DNA of 64,000 nucleotides, taken from contig JAFAZF010000036.1 of NCBI GenBank assembly GCA_019239915.1, positions 62,001-126,000 on the forward strand. Direction: 5' to 3'. A model generated the notes under the pieces. It did not search any database. It was given only the letters and a program-made list of their open reading frames with translations, and had not been told where the DNA came from. The first letter of the stretch is position 1. Each line of letters starts with the position of its first letter. A program made the position numbers and the translations under genes. This stretch comes from Sphingomonadaceae bacterium. Lineage in GTDB: Bacteria > Pseudomonadota > Alphaproteobacteria > Sphingomonadales > Sphingomonadaceae. This document shows, piece by piece, positions 32,899-41,235 of the stretch.

Positions 32899-33378
32899 TC
32901 AATCCTCCAGCAGCGCGAGAAGCGCCTGCCGTCCGCGCACCAGCCGACTCGTCAGGGTGCCGATCGGTATATCCAAAACCGCGGCTGCCTCGCGATAGGA
33001 AAGCTCCTCGATCATCACGAGCGCGACCGCTTCGCGCTGCTCGTCCGGCAGGAGGTCGAGCGCGCGCATGAGGAAATGGAGCTCGGCCTTGCCCTCGGCA
33101 TCGCCCGCCACGCCGACGCTCTCGCCCGCCTCCGCCGGCGCCAGCACCTTGTCGCGCCGCTGGCGGCTGCGCGCGGTATCGATCCAGATGTTGCGCATGA
33201 TGCGATAGGCCCAGGCGTCGAGACTGGTTCCTTGCTGCCACTGCGCGCGTGCCTGCAGTGCGCGCTCCGCCGTCGCCTGCGTCAGATCGTCCGCCGCGGC
33301 GGGATCGCGCGCGAGGCCGTGCGCGAAGCGGCGCAGGCGCGGCAACAGCGCCGTCAACGCGGTTTCGAACGCATCCAA
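32899..33378 (-). CDS. ECF RNA polymerase sigma factor
   Basis: 159 residues: region 2 (ARDPAAADDLTQATAERALQ, then SLDAWAYRIMRNIWIDTARS) and region 4 (ALDLLPDEQREAVALVMIEE, then LSYREAAAVLDIPIGTLTSR) without region 3 or 1.1, the ECF layout. It is transcribed with the anti-sigma. Its start lies 22 bases from a quasi-palindromic promoter shared with the divergent subtilase gene. It likely autoregulates and drives the secreted protease and glycine-rich protein. Confidence 0.93.
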   Translation of the reverse strand: MDAFETALTALLPRLRRFAHGLARDPAAADDLTQATAERALQARAQWQQGTSLDAWAYRIMRNIWIDTARSRQRRDKVLAPAEAGESVGVAGDAEGKAELHFLMRALDLLPDEQREAVALVMIEELSYREAAAVLDIPIGTLTSRLVRGRQALLALLED

Positions 33379-33399
33379 TCTCGTGCCTCTCCGTCATGC

Positions 33400-33431
33400 G
33401 GATTAAACGTCGCGCCCGCGTCGTTTCATCC
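33400..33431. promoter_or_regulatory. divergent, overlapping ECF-type promoters
   Basis: On the plus strand GGATT then 17 bases then CGTT (33400-33425, with CGTCGTT at 33419-33425) reads toward the subtilase. On the minus strand GGATG then 17 bases then CGTT reads toward the sigma gene. Each -35-like element overlaps the -10-like element of the other strand, so the site is an imperfect palindrome (GGATTAAACG ... CGTTTCATCC). GGAxx-N16/17-CGTy is the general form of ECF promoters. Confidence 0.7.
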
Positions 33432-33459
33432 GTCGAGGGATGGAAAAAAGGAAGAGGCG

Positions 33460-34830
33460 ATGAAGAGGGCGAAACGGAACCGGATGAAGCGGACTGGCGC
33501 GATCCTGCTGGCGATGCTGGCGATGCCGGCCAGCGCGCAGCTGCTGCGCGGCGGCTCCGGCGGTCTCGGTGGCCTCGGCAGCGGACTGGGCAGCGGGCTC
33601 GGCGGGCTGACGAGCGGCCTCTCCGGGCAAGGCGAGAGCGGCGGAACGATCGGCAACGGGCTCGCGTCCAGCATCGGCGGGCTCGACGGCGCGCTCGCCG
33701 GCGGGCTGCGGGCGCTCGACCCGATCGACCTGCTCGCCGCGCGTCGGGAGCGGCTGCACGCGCTGGTGTCGTCGAACCGCGCCGTGCTCGACAGCGACGC
33801 GGCCGGGAACCCGATCCGCCGCGACGAGATCCTCGCCACCGATCCCGCGCCCGACGCACTGGCCAAGGCGACCGCCGCGGGCTTCGCCATCAAGCGCCGC
33901 GAAACGGTCGACGGACTCGGCATCGCGATCGTCGTGCTCGCGACACCCAAGCACCTTGCCGCGCGTAAGGCGCTCGCGACGCTGCAGACGCTCGATCCGC
34001 ACGGCGCCTACGCGCTGAACCATGTCTACGAGCCGGCGCATGCGAAGCTCGCGCCGGCGAACGGCTCGGTTGCGGGCGGCGCGGCAGCCGGCGGCGCGGG
34101 CGCGGCGGTGCTCGGCCTGATCGACGGCGGCGTCGGCGCACACCCCGCCTTCGCGCACGCGCCCATCGAGCAGCGCGGCTTCGCGGGCAATCCGCGCCCG
34201 AGCGGTCATGGCACCGCCGTCGCCTCGTTGATGGTGGGGGAAAGCGGCCCTTTCCGCGGCGCCGCCCCGGGCGCGCGCCTGCTCGCGGCGGACATCTACG
34301 GCGGCGATGCGGCGAACGGCTCGGCCGAGGCGATCGTGCGCGCGATCGGCTGGCTGGTCTCGCGCGATGTGCGCGTGATCAACATCAGCCTCGTCGGCGC
34401 GGCCAACCCGCTGCTCGCGGCGGCGGTCACGGCGGCGCAGGCGAAAGGCGTGCTGATCGTCGCGGCGGTGGGCAATGACGGCCCCGCCGCTCCGCCGCAA
34501 TATCCTGCCTCCTATGACGGCGTGATCGCGGTGACGGGTATCGATGCCAAGGGCCGCGTTCTGCTCGAGGCCGGCAAGGCAACGCATCTCGATTTCGCCG
34601 CGCCGGGCGCCGACATGGCCGGCGCGGTGCCCGGCGGCGGCTGGGAAGCGCTGCGCGGCACGTCCTTCGCGGCGCCGCTCGTCGCCGCCAGTCTCGCACG
34701 CGCCGACCGTGGCGATCCTGCACAGGCGATCCGCGCGGTCGCCGCCGATGCCCGGCCCGGCGCCAAGGTCGGCCGCGGCATCGTCTGCGGCAGCTGCGCG
34801 ACGCCGCTGCGCGCCGTCGGCCTCAAATAA
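33460..34830 (+). CDS. secreted subtilisin-like serine protease (S8)
   Basis: 456 residues from ATG 33460 (AAGGAAGAGG upstream); ATG 33484 also possible. The signal peptide RTGAILLAMLAMPASAQ precedes a Gly/Leu-rich segment (LGGLGSGLGSGLGGLTSGLS). The S8 catalytic triad is intact: Asp in VLGLIDGGVGAHPAF (~220), His in PSGHGTAVASLMVG (~249), Ser in ALRGTSFAAPLVAASLARAD (~402). Oxyanion Asn is in VAAVGNDGPAAPP. The track ORF from 32668 covers the anti-sigma in another frame. It is driven by the ECF promoter and so is likely a stress-responsive periplasmic or exported protease. Confidence 0.92.
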   Translation: MKRAKRNRMKRTGAILLAMLAMPASAQLLRGGSGGLGGLGSGLGSGLGGLTSGLSGQGESGGTIGNGLASSIGGLDGALAGGLRALDPIDLLAARRERLHALVSSNRAVLDSDAAGNPIRRDEILATDPAPDALAKATAAGFAIKRRETVDGLGIAIVVLATPKHLAARKALATLQTLDPHGAYALNHVYEPAHAKLAPANGSVAGGAAAGGAGAAVLGLIDGGVGAHPAFAHAPIEQRGFAGNPRPSGHGTAVASLMVGESGPFRGAAPGARLLAADIYGGDAANGSAEAIVRAIGWLVSRDVRVINISLVGAANPLLAAAVTAAQAKGVLIVAAVGNDGPAAPPQYPASYDGVIAVTGIDAKGRVLLEAGKATHLDFAAPGADMAGAVPGGGWEALRGTSFAAPLVAASLARADRGDPAQAIRAVAADARPGAKVGRGIVCGSCATPLRAVGLK

Positions 34831-34843
34831 ATTCGAGGCGCCG

Positions 34844-34869
34844 GGATTAAACGCGGAATCGCCGTCGTT
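34844..34869 (+). promoter_or_regulatory. second ECF-type promoter, upstream of the glycine-rich protein
   Basis: GGATTAAACG, 9 bases, then CGTCGTT, exactly the spacing found at 33400-33425. Outside the motif the two sites differ, so the match is not just recent duplication. Transcription would start about 34876, which supports using ATG 34918 as start of the next gene rather than ATG 34876. Confidence 0.65.
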
Positions 34870-34917
34870 GCCATCATGCAGGCCGGCCTTTCGCTGGCGA
34901 CAGGATGGAGAAAGACG

Positions 34918-35733
34918 ATGATCAAGGGGCGTCATTTCCGCAGCCATATCCTCGCCGCGGCGGCGATCGCCGCGTTCGCGGCGCTGCCGGCGCAGGCGGG
35001 TCCGCTTGGCGGCGCGCTGGGCGGCGCAGGCGGCCTTGGCGGTAATTTGGGCGGCGGCCTCACCGGCGGCATCGGCGGCACGATCGGCGGGGTCGGCGCG
35101 GGAACCGGTAGCCTCGGCGGCGGCGCGGGTTCGCTCGGCTCCGCGACCGGCAGCCTCAGCCACAGCGTCGCCGGCTCGGGCAGCGCCAATGTCGACAAAT
35201 CGGTGAACACCCGCACCGGCCGCGCCAGCGCCGACGCCGGGCTCGCCGGCACCGTCAGCGGCACGGCGAGCAGCGCCGCCAACCTCGCCGGCCCGTCCGG
35301 CACCTCGCTCGGCGGCGCCACGACGGCGAGCGGCTCGGGCAGCGTCGCGAAGTCGGCGGGCGTGAACGCACAGGCGATCGGCTCCGATCGGCTTGCCGAC
35401 ACCGCCGGCACCGTCCGCGACCGCGCGACGACCGCCGCGACGAACACCACCGACCGCGCGCGTGGGGCGGCGACCAGCACCACCGACCGCGTCCGCACCA
35501 CTGCGGCCAACACCACGGGTCGCGTCCGCAACCATGTCGCCGTCGCGCGCGATCGCGTCGCCACCACCGGGTCGAACGGCGTCAGCCGCGTGAAGACCAC
35601 CACCTCGGGCGCAGGCAATGCCGCCACAAGCGGCGCCGGCGCGCTCGCCGGTACGATCGCGAACAGCGGCGTCTCGGGCTCGGTGACGGGGTCCGGTTCA
35701 GCCAACGGCAGCGGCTCGCTCGGCAGCAACTGA
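34918..35733 (+). CDS. secreted glycine/alanine/threonine-rich repeat protein
   Basis: 271 residues from ATG 34918 (GGATGGAGAAAG upstream). A signal peptide (SHILAAAAIAAFAALPAQAG) is followed by a Gly/Leu-rich region (GGALGGAGGLGGNLGGGLTG), a Ser/Ala/Gly stretch, and a Thr/Arg block with near-repeats such as TTDRARGAATSTTDRVRTTA. No enzyme domain is seen. The N-terminal Gly/Leu pattern resembles that of the adjacent subtilase, and both have the same ECF promoter motif. It may be a structural or surface protein, or a substrate of the protease; this is inference. Confidence 0.75.
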   Translation: MIKGRHFRSHILAAAAIAAFAALPAQAGPLGGALGGAGGLGGNLGGGLTGGIGGTIGGVGAGTGSLGGGAGSLGSATGSLSHSVAGSGSANVDKSVNTRTGRASADAGLAGTVSGTASSAANLAGPSGTSLGGATTASGSGSVAKSAGVNAQAIGSDRLADTAGTVRDRATTAATNTTDRARGAATSTTDRVRTTAANTTGRVRNHVAVARDRVATTGSNGVSRVKTTTSGAGNAATSGAGALAGTIANSGVSGSVTGSGSANGSGSLGSN

Positions 35734-35847
35734 GCGCCCGCTCCCCGCGGAGCGGCGGCGTGTCTCCAAGCCGCCGTCATCCCGGAGGCCGGTGTCTTCC
35801 GCCCACTCGGCGGAGGCATCGGCCTCTTTGGCGATCACGCCCGTTTC

Positions 35848-35932
35848 CGTTCGCACTGAGCCTGTCGAAGTGCTGTTCTTTCTCTCTACGTCGTCGAGAC
35901 GGTCAGTGCTTCGACAAGCTCAGCACGAACGG
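35848..35932. repeat. palindromic repeat, GTCGAAG class
   Basis: cgttcgcactgagcctgtcg and ...gcttcgacaagctcagcacg (aacggg) enclose a gttctt-containing core. It fills most of the gap between the glycine-rich protein gene and dcd. Confidence 0.8.
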
Positions 35933-36015
35933 GTTTCGACCGGAGGCAAGCCCCTTCCCATCCCGCACCCCGCGCGCGATAGACCCGGCACCGGCCCGGG
36001 AGAATCGCGCAACCC

Positions 36016-36570
36016 ATGTCCATCCAATCCGATCGCTGGATCCGCGAGCAGGCGGAACGGCACGCCATGATCGAGCCGTTCGTCGAGGCGCAGCGCCGCG
36101 ACGGGTGTATCAGCTACGGCCTATCGAGCTACGGTTACGACGCGCGCGTCTCGGACGAATTCAAGATCTTCACCAATGTCGACAACGCGATCGTCGACCC
36201 CAAGGATTTCGCGCACAACAGCTTCGTCGACCGCAAGACCGACGTCTGCATCATCCCGCCCAACTCGTTCGCGCTCGCCCGCACGGTCGAATATTTTCGC
36301 GTGCCGCGCGACGTGTTGGTGATCTGCCTCGGCAAGTCGACCTATGCGCGCTGCGGCATCATCGTGAACGTCACCCCGCTCGAGCCCGGCTGGGAGGGCC
36401 ATGTCACGCTCGAATTCTCGAACACGACGCCGCTGCCGGCAAAGATCTACGCCAACGAAGGCGCCTGCCAGTTCCTCTTCCTCAAGGGCAACGAGCCCTG
36501 CGAAGTCAGCTACGCCGACCGCGCCGGCAAATATATGGCGCAGACCGGCGTGACGCTGCCGAGGCTGTAG
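36016..36570 (+). CDS. dcd: dCTP deaminase
   Basis: 184 residues. The trimeric deaminase family is recognised by [40 protein letters not shown] (with the catalytic Glu of EPGWEG) and [20 protein letters not shown]. It converts dCTP to dUTP, supplying dUMP for thymidylate. Length and motifs are normal. The long track ORF at 35760..36875 overlaps it in another frame and is not real. It is monocistronic, followed by a repeat. Confidence 0.94.
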   Translation: MSIQSDRWIREQAERHAMIEPFVEAQRRDGCISYGLSSYGYDARVSDEFKIFTNVDNAIVDPKDFAHNSFVDRKTDVCIIPPNSFALARTVEYFRVPRDVLVICLGKSTYARCGIIVNVTPLEPGWEGHVTLEFSNTTPLPAKIYANEGACQFLFLKGNEPCEVSYADRAGKYMAQTGVTLPRL

Positions 36571-36622
36571 GCGACTGCGAGTCGGCGAGCAGCGGCAGCT
36601 TACGCACGATTGTGGACGTTCT

Positions 36623-36760
36623 GATCCTCCCCGCTTGCGGGGAGGGGGACCAGCCGCAGGCTGGTGGAGGGGGCGTCCCGCAAACGCCGCGCCTCGCCTT
36701 GCTCTCCCTCCACCACGCCGCTGCACGTCGCGGTCCCCCTCCCCGTGCCGGGGAGGATCG
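36623..36760. repeat. long palindromic repeat (GATCCTCCCC class)
   Basis: gatcctccccgcttgcgggg on the left mirrors ...ccccgtgccggggaggatcg on the right, with inner arms around accagccgcaggctggtgga and ccaccacgccg. Same class as 24616-24745. It separates dcd from the SOS-type promoter. Confidence 0.8.
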
Positions 36761-36802
36761 AGAACGGCCGCGGACCACCAATGCCAGCCATCCGACAGAC
36801 GC

Positions 36803-36850
36803 GAACGAAGCAAGAACATTCTTGACTCTACGCAGCTATTCCGCTATAAG
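36803..36850 (+). promoter_or_regulatory. LexA-box-controlled sigma70 promoter
   Basis: GAAC-N7-GAAC (36803-36817) is the alphaproteobacterial LexA operator form. Four bases later starts TTGACT (36822-36827), then 17 bases, then TATAAG (36845-36850), a near-consensus sigma70 promoter. The tight packing means LexA would occlude RNA polymerase. The expected transcript starts about 36857. Confidence 0.75.
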
Positions 36851-37485
36851 CCCCGCTGTCGCGCGAGGCTCCTGATCAGGGCCGACGCGCGGCGGGATGG
36901 GACGACGCGGTGCACTCGCGTCGCGATCGTCCGGACGGCCGGCGCGCCAGGGCTTTCGGGGTCGAAAACCCTGACGCAACGATCATCAACCAGGCCAGCG
37001 CCAGGCTGTCATGCTCGTGCTCTATGTGCATGGCCCGCGGCGTCCGCCACAACGAGCCAGTTCCCGCCGCCGGCCCGACGCGCCCGCGGAAATGGGCGAG
37101 GTGCTCCCGCCGGAAAACTGGGACACCGGCAAAGCCCCGATCGCCGCGAGGCACGCGAGGGGCGCCGGCCGTTTCTCGCGCTCTGTGCCGAGCTACGGGA
37201 TCGGTGCGCGCGCATTTCCAACAGGCCGCCACGACGGGCGCGAGATAGCGAGCGCTTTCCGATCGGCTCGCCGCCAGCCGTGCTCCTGCGAAAGCAGGAG
37301 CCAGCAGCGATGCGCTCGAACGCCCGGGGTTCCTGCTTTCGCAGGAACACGGATGCGCCATTCGAAACCGTGCGCTCCGGCGCAGGGGCACCCCGAAGGC
37401 CGGAGCACTGGGGCCTCAAGTGCACCGCCCGCCGTCCGCGCTCGGCCTTCGCCGGAGCACAGGTTCGACAACCGCCGCGCAAGCC
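36851..37485 (+). other. 635 bp downstream of the SOS promoter without a convincing gene; possible structured RNA
   Basis: No ORF here has credible coding character on either strand. The first ~130 bases could form strong hairpins (for example cccgctgtcgcgcg with cgcgcggcggg, and gacgcg-gtgcact-cgcgtc), suggesting a structured non-coding RNA or long leader. A 25-codon ORF (ATG 36897 to TGA 36974, basic, no membrane segment) is the only early reading frame. A 72-bp palindromic repeat lies at 37281-37352. I looked for tmRNA, RNase P, SRP and 6S hallmarks and did not find them. Confidence 0.4.
37281..37352. repeat. palindromic repeat, CTCCTGCGAAAGCAGGAG class
   Basis: tgctcctgcgaaagcaggag and ...gttcctgctttcgcaggaac form inverted hairpins around a short core. 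It is the only member of this class in the window. Confidence 0.8.
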
Positions 37486-38586
37486 TCACCGCGCCGGCGG
37501 CATCTCCGCGCCGCGCGTGCCCGCCGCCACCCATTCGCGCCACAGCATCACCAGCACCGCCATCACCGCCGGGCCGACGAACAGGCCGAGCAGGCCGAAC
37601 GTCTCGACGCCGCCGAGGATGCCGAGCAGCACCCACAGGAAGGGAAGTCGCGTCGCGCCGCCGATCAGCACCGGGCGCACGACATGATCGGCGACGAACA
37701 CCACCGCGAAGCCGAACGCCACCACCGCGATCGCCGCCACCACCTGCTGCTGGGTGATGAGCAGCAGGCCCGCGATGCAGTACATCGCCGCCGCGCCGAA
37801 CGGGATCATCGCCGCGATCGCCGTCGCCGCCCCGAGCAGCAGCGGGTGGGTCACGCCGGAGAAGACGTAGGCGACGGCCATCAGCAGCCCTTCGGCGAGA
37901 CCGACCAGCACCAGCCCGTCGATCGTGCCGCGGACCGACTGGACGACGTGGTTGGCGATGCGGTCGCCCGAGGCGCCGATCAGCCGCCGCGCCGCCAGCC
38001 GGATCTGCGCCGCGATGAACGCACCGTCGCGGAGCAGGAAGAACAGCGCGAACAGCGTGAAGCCAAAGGTGATGCTGCGCTTGATGATGCCCGAGCCGAC
38101 CATCCGGCTGTGGTAGAGGATGGTCTGCGCGCTCAGCACGCGGAACTGCTCGTCCGCCGCCTCGGGCGTCGCGAGGTGCTGCTGCCACCAGGCGGAGACC
38201 GTCTTGGCGCCGAACGGCAGGTGCGCCACCCACTCGGGGACGGGCACGCCCTGATGCCGCGCCGCGATCAGCCAGCGCGCGACGTCCTGCGCCTCCGCCG
38301 CTGCGCGCACGATCCCGAAGCCGACCGGCACGAGTACGAGCAGCGCGACCGCCGCGGTGAGCAGAAACGGAAGGACCCAGCCGCGCGAGAGGCTCGGCCA
38401 GCGCCGGATGACGCGATGGCGCAGCGGCGAGATCGCGATCGCGATCACGCCGGCCCAGAGCAGCGCGGGCAGGAAGTTGCGGATCGTCCACAGCCCCAGC
38501 CCGAGGACGATGAACACGAACACCAGCCGCGCGATGCGCTGGTGCGCGGAGAGCTCGCCCGGCTGCGGCGGCAGCGGCGCGCTCAT
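37486..38586 (-). CDS. AI-2E family transporter
   Basis: 366 residues with about seven to eight hydrophobic segments, beginning LVFVFIVLGLGLWTIRNFLP and ending FLWVLLGILGGVETFGLLGL with FVGPAVMAVLVMLWREW, the PerM/AI-2E superfamily ending. Family members include permeases and sodium/proton antiporters; the name does not prove autoinducer export. It overlaps the rnr stop by 4 bases (ATGA), so it is translationally coupled as the second gene of a rnr-permease unit. Confidence 0.9.
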   Translation of the reverse strand: MSAPLPPQPGELSAHQRIARLVFVFIVLGLGLWTIRNFLPALLWAGVIAIAISPLRHRVIRRWPSLSRGWVLPFLLTAAVALLVLVPVGFGIVRAAAEAQDVARWLIAARHQGVPVPEWVAHLPFGAKTVSAWWQQHLATPEAADEQFRVLSAQTILYHSRMVGSGIIKRSITFGFTLFALFFLLRDGAFIAAQIRLAARRLIGASGDRIANHVVQSVRGTIDGLVLVGLAEGLLMAVAYVFSGVTHPLLLGAATAIAAMIPFGAAAMYCIAGLLLITQQQVVAAIAVVAFGFAVVFVADHVVRPVLIGGATRLPFLWVLLGILGGVETFGLLGLFVGPAVMAVLVMLWREWVAAGTRGAEMPPAR

Positions 38587-41111
38587 CGCCGCCCGCCCCG
38601 CGAACCACCCTTGTGGCGGATGTTGGCGGGCCGGCCGCGGCGCCCCATCGGCCGGCGCTCACGCGAGACCGGCCGATCGCGCGGCCGCGGCTCGGCATCG
38701 GGCAGCTCGAAGCGCAGCGACGCCGAGATCGGGCTCGCTTCGACCAGCCGCAGCTTGAGCCGCTGGCCGGGCACGAAGGCGGTGCCGCTCTCCTCGCCGA
38801 CGAGCGACTGCGCGCGCTCGTCATAATGGAAGCGTTCGGCGCCGAGCGTCGAGACCGGCACGAGGCCGTCCCCGCCGAGCCCCTCGACGGTCGCGAAGAA
38901 GCCGAACGACTGCACGCCGGTGATCCGCGTATCGACGAGCTCGCCGACTCGCTCGGAGAGGTAGGCGGCGACATAGCGGTCGATCGTCTCGCGTTCGGCC
39001 TCCATCGCGCGGCGCTCGGCGCGGCTGATGCCCTCGCCGATCCGCTCCATCTGCTCGGCCTCGGACGACGGCAGCTTGGTCTCCGCCGGCAGCGATCCCA
39101 GCGCCGCCTTCGCCACCGGCGCCTCGAGCCCGTAGGCGCCGACCAGCGCGCGGTGGACGAGCAGATCGGCATAGCGCCGGATCGGCGAGGTGAAATGCGC
39201 ATAGCTGCCGAGCGCGAGCCCGAAATGGCCCGCATTGGCCGGCGCGTAATAGGCCTGGGTCTGGCTGCGGAGGATCTGCTCCATCACCTGCGGACGATAA
39301 TCCGCCTCGCCCAGCCTTGCTATGAGATGGTTGAAGGTCGCCGGCCGGACCACCTGCCCAAGCGCGAATTCGATCCCGAACGTCTTGAGATAGTCCTTGA
39401 GTGCGACGAGCTTCTCGCGGCTCGGCGGCTCGTGGACGCGGTACATCACCGGCGCCTTCCTCGCTTCGAGCGCCTTGGCGGCGGCGACGTTCGCCGCGAT
39501 CATATAATCCTCGATCAGCCGGTGCGCATCCAGCCGCTCGCGCGGCGCGACCGAGAGGATGCGGCCCTTCTCGTCGAGCATCACGCGGCGCTCGGGCAGG
39601 TCGAGCTCCAGCGGCGCGCGCTTTTCCCGCGCCCTCGCCAGCGCCCGCCAGCACGCCCACAGCGGCCGCAGCGCATCCAATAGCCCCTCCCCTTCAGGGG
39701 AGGGGTTGGGGTGGGGTGGATGCTGGGCGAGCGCTCGATCGCTGTCCACCCACCCCAACCCCTCCCTTCCAGGGAGGGGCTCAGTGGGCTCCAACTCCGG
39801 CATCGAACAGGGCGAGGAGGCAAGTTCTATCTCCCCTCCCGCTTGCGGGAGGGGTCGGGGGTGGGCGCCCGGCTCATGGCCAGGCTCCGCGCTCGAAAGC
39901 GCGAGCCCACCCCCCGGCCCGCTCCCGCTCGCGGGAGGGGAAGCGGCCCCGTCGATCATCGCCTGCGCGTCCTCATAGGCGATGTTGGCGGCGACGCGGA
40001 TCACCGCGCGGGCGAAGCGCCAGCTCTTCAGCGCGCCGTCCTTGCCGATCGTGAGGTGGCAGACCAGCGCGCCGCGGTCTTCGCCGGCTCTCAGCGAGCA
40101 GACGTCCGCCGAGAGGATCTCGGGCAGCATCGGCACGGCGCGATCGGGGAAATAGACGCTGTTGCCGCGCTTCCTCGCCTCGCGATCGAGCGCGCCGCCG
40201 GGCCGCACGTAGAAGCTGACGTCGGCGATCGCGACGATCGCCTTGAAGCCGCCGACATTGGCGGGATCGTCGTCGGGCGCGGCCCACACCGCATCGTCAT
40301 GATCGCGCGCGTCGGCCGGGTCGATCGCGACGATGGGGAGATCGCGGAGATCCTCGCGCGCGCCCTCCCCTATGGCTCCCAGCGGCAGCTTCGCCGCCTT
40401 CACCGCTTCCTCCAGTACCGGCTCGCCGAAGACATCGGGAATGCCGAACTTGTGGATCGCGACGAGGCTGAAGCTGCGCGGCGCGAATGGATCGCCGAGC
40501 CGTTCCGAAACCTTCGCCGAAATGCGTGGTGGCCGCCCAACCTTCTCCGCCAGCACGAGATCGCCGACGTCCGCCTCGCCCGCATCGGAGACCGGCAGCT
40601 CGCGCCGCTCGCGCTTGTCGACCGGCTTGAGCCACAGCCGGTCTCCCTCCTTGTGGAGCACGCCCAGCACCATCTCCTCGCTCTTGGCGAGCTTCTTCAT
40701 CGGATGCGCGACGAGGCCGCGCTCGGTCTCCTCGGTGCGCGCGAGGATGCGATCGCCCGGGCCGAGCGCGGAGGATTTCGGGCCGCGCCGCTCCATCACG
40801 CGCAGCCGCGGCGGCGGCCCCTCGCCCTGCCAGTTCTCCGGAACGGCGGTGGTGCGATCGCCATCGGCGTCGATCACGCGCAGCACCGTCACGCGCGGCA
40901 CCCCGCCCGATTTGTGGAAGGCGCGACCGGGGGCGCTGTCGATCAGCCCCTCGTCGGCCATGTCCTTGAGCAGCGCCTTCAGCAGGATCTTGTCGTGCGC
41001 GGAAAGCTGGAAGGCGCGCGCGATCTCGCGCTTGCCCGCGGGCTGGGTGCTCTCCTCGATGAAGCGGAGGATCTGCTCGCGGCTCGGAAGGCCCTGGCTG
41101 GGATTGCGCAT
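38583..41111 (-). CDS. rnr: ribonuclease R with repeat-encoded insertion
   Basis: 842 residues. N-terminal winged helix and cold-shock domains, catalytic RNB domain with LPIVAIDPADARDHDDAVWA (~260-275), then MYRVHEPPSREKLVALKDYL, and a C-terminal S1 domain with a basic tail (RPRDRPVSRERRPMGRRGRP). It is a processive 3'-5' exoribonuclease that degrades structured RNA. Residues ~388-480 are not RNase R sequence: they are translated from two palindromic repeats and their spacer, in frame between NIAYEDAQAMIDG and LLDALRPLWACWRAL. Without the insert the protein is ~747 residues, the normal length. Confidence 0.94.
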   Translation of the reverse strand: MRNPSQGLPSREQILRFIEESTQPAGKREIARAFQLSAHDKILLKALLKDMADEGLIDSAPGRAFHKSGGVPRVTVLRVIDADGDRTTAVPENWQGEGPPPRLRVMERRGPKSSALGPGDRILARTEETERGLVAHPMKKLAKSEEMVLGVLHKEGDRLWLKPVDKRERRELPVSDAGEADVGDLVLAEKVGRPPRISAKVSERLGDPFAPRSFSLVAIHKFGIPDVFGEPVLEEAVKAAKLPLGAIGEGAREDLRDLPIVAIDPADARDHDDAVWAAPDDDPANVGGFKAIVAIADVSFYVRPGGALDREARKRGNSVYFPDRAVPMLPEILSADVCSLRAGEDRGALVCHLTIGKDGALKSWRFARAVIRVAANIAYEDAQAMIDGAASPPASGSGPGGGLALSSAEPGHEPGAHPRPLPQAGGEIELASSPCSMPELEPTEPLPGREGLGWVDSDRALAQHPPHPNPSPEGEGLLDALRPLWACWRALARAREKRAPLELDLPERRVMLDEKGRILSVAPRERLDAHRLIEDYMIAANVAAAKALEARKAPVMYRVHEPPSREKLVALKDYLKTFGIEFALGQVVRPATFNHLIARLGEADYRPQVMEQILRSQTQAYYAPANAGHFGLALGSYAHFTSPIRRYADLLVHRALVGAYGLEAPVAKAALGSLPAETKLPSSEAEQMERIGEGISRAERRAMEAERETIDRYVAAYLSERVGELVDTRITGVQSFGFFATVEGLGGDGLVPVSTLGAERFHYDERAQSLVGEESGTAFVPGQRLKLRLVEASPISASLRFELPDAEPRPRDRPVSRERRPMGRRGRPANIRHKGGSRGGRR
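39683..39781. repeat. palindromic repeat inside rnr (copy 1)
   Basis: gcccctccccttcaggggag (gggttggggtggggtgg) mirrors ccacccaccccaacccctcc (cttccagggaggggc). Same class as 26397-26491. It is open in the rnr frame. Confidence 0.9.
39831..39940. repeat. palindromic repeat inside rnr (copy 2)
   Basis: ctcccctcccgcttgcggga (ggggtcgggggtgggc) mirrors cccaccccccggcccgctcc (cgctcgcgggagggg). It is separated from copy 1 by 49 bases and is also open in the rnr frame. Confidence 0.9.
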
Positions 41112-41235
41112 CGCCCTCTAGGTAGGCGCGATCGGTCGATGCGTCACCCCGCCACGGCGCAGGAAACCGTTACGGCCATGGCCGGTTAAGCTTGGCGATT
41201 GGCTTCTACGGCCGCTCAACGAGAGGACGACCGCA

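Noticed and set aside
33403-35535. 710-residue minus-strand ORF over the subtilase and glycine-rich genes
   Set aside because: Antisense shadow with Arg/Gly/Ala-rich composition; the plus-strand frames have catalytic motifs and signal peptides.
35760-36875. 371-residue plus-strand ORF overlapping dcd
   Set aside because: It runs through dcd in another frame and through two repeats; dcd itself has clear family motifs.
36851-37280. Possible tmRNA, RNase P RNA, 6S RNA or SRP RNA downstream of the strong promoter
   Set aside because: I looked for the tmRNA GGATTCGACG element, T-arm with CCA end and a tag reading frame, and for RNase P and SRP core motifs; none is present. Only the promoter is clear, so I left it as an undefined transcript.
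36635-37687. 350-residue plus-strand ORF over the dcd-permease gap
   Set aside because: It is Arg/Pro-rich, begins inside a repeat and overlaps the AI-2E gene; other frames over the same stretch are equally open, as expected in high-GC DNA.
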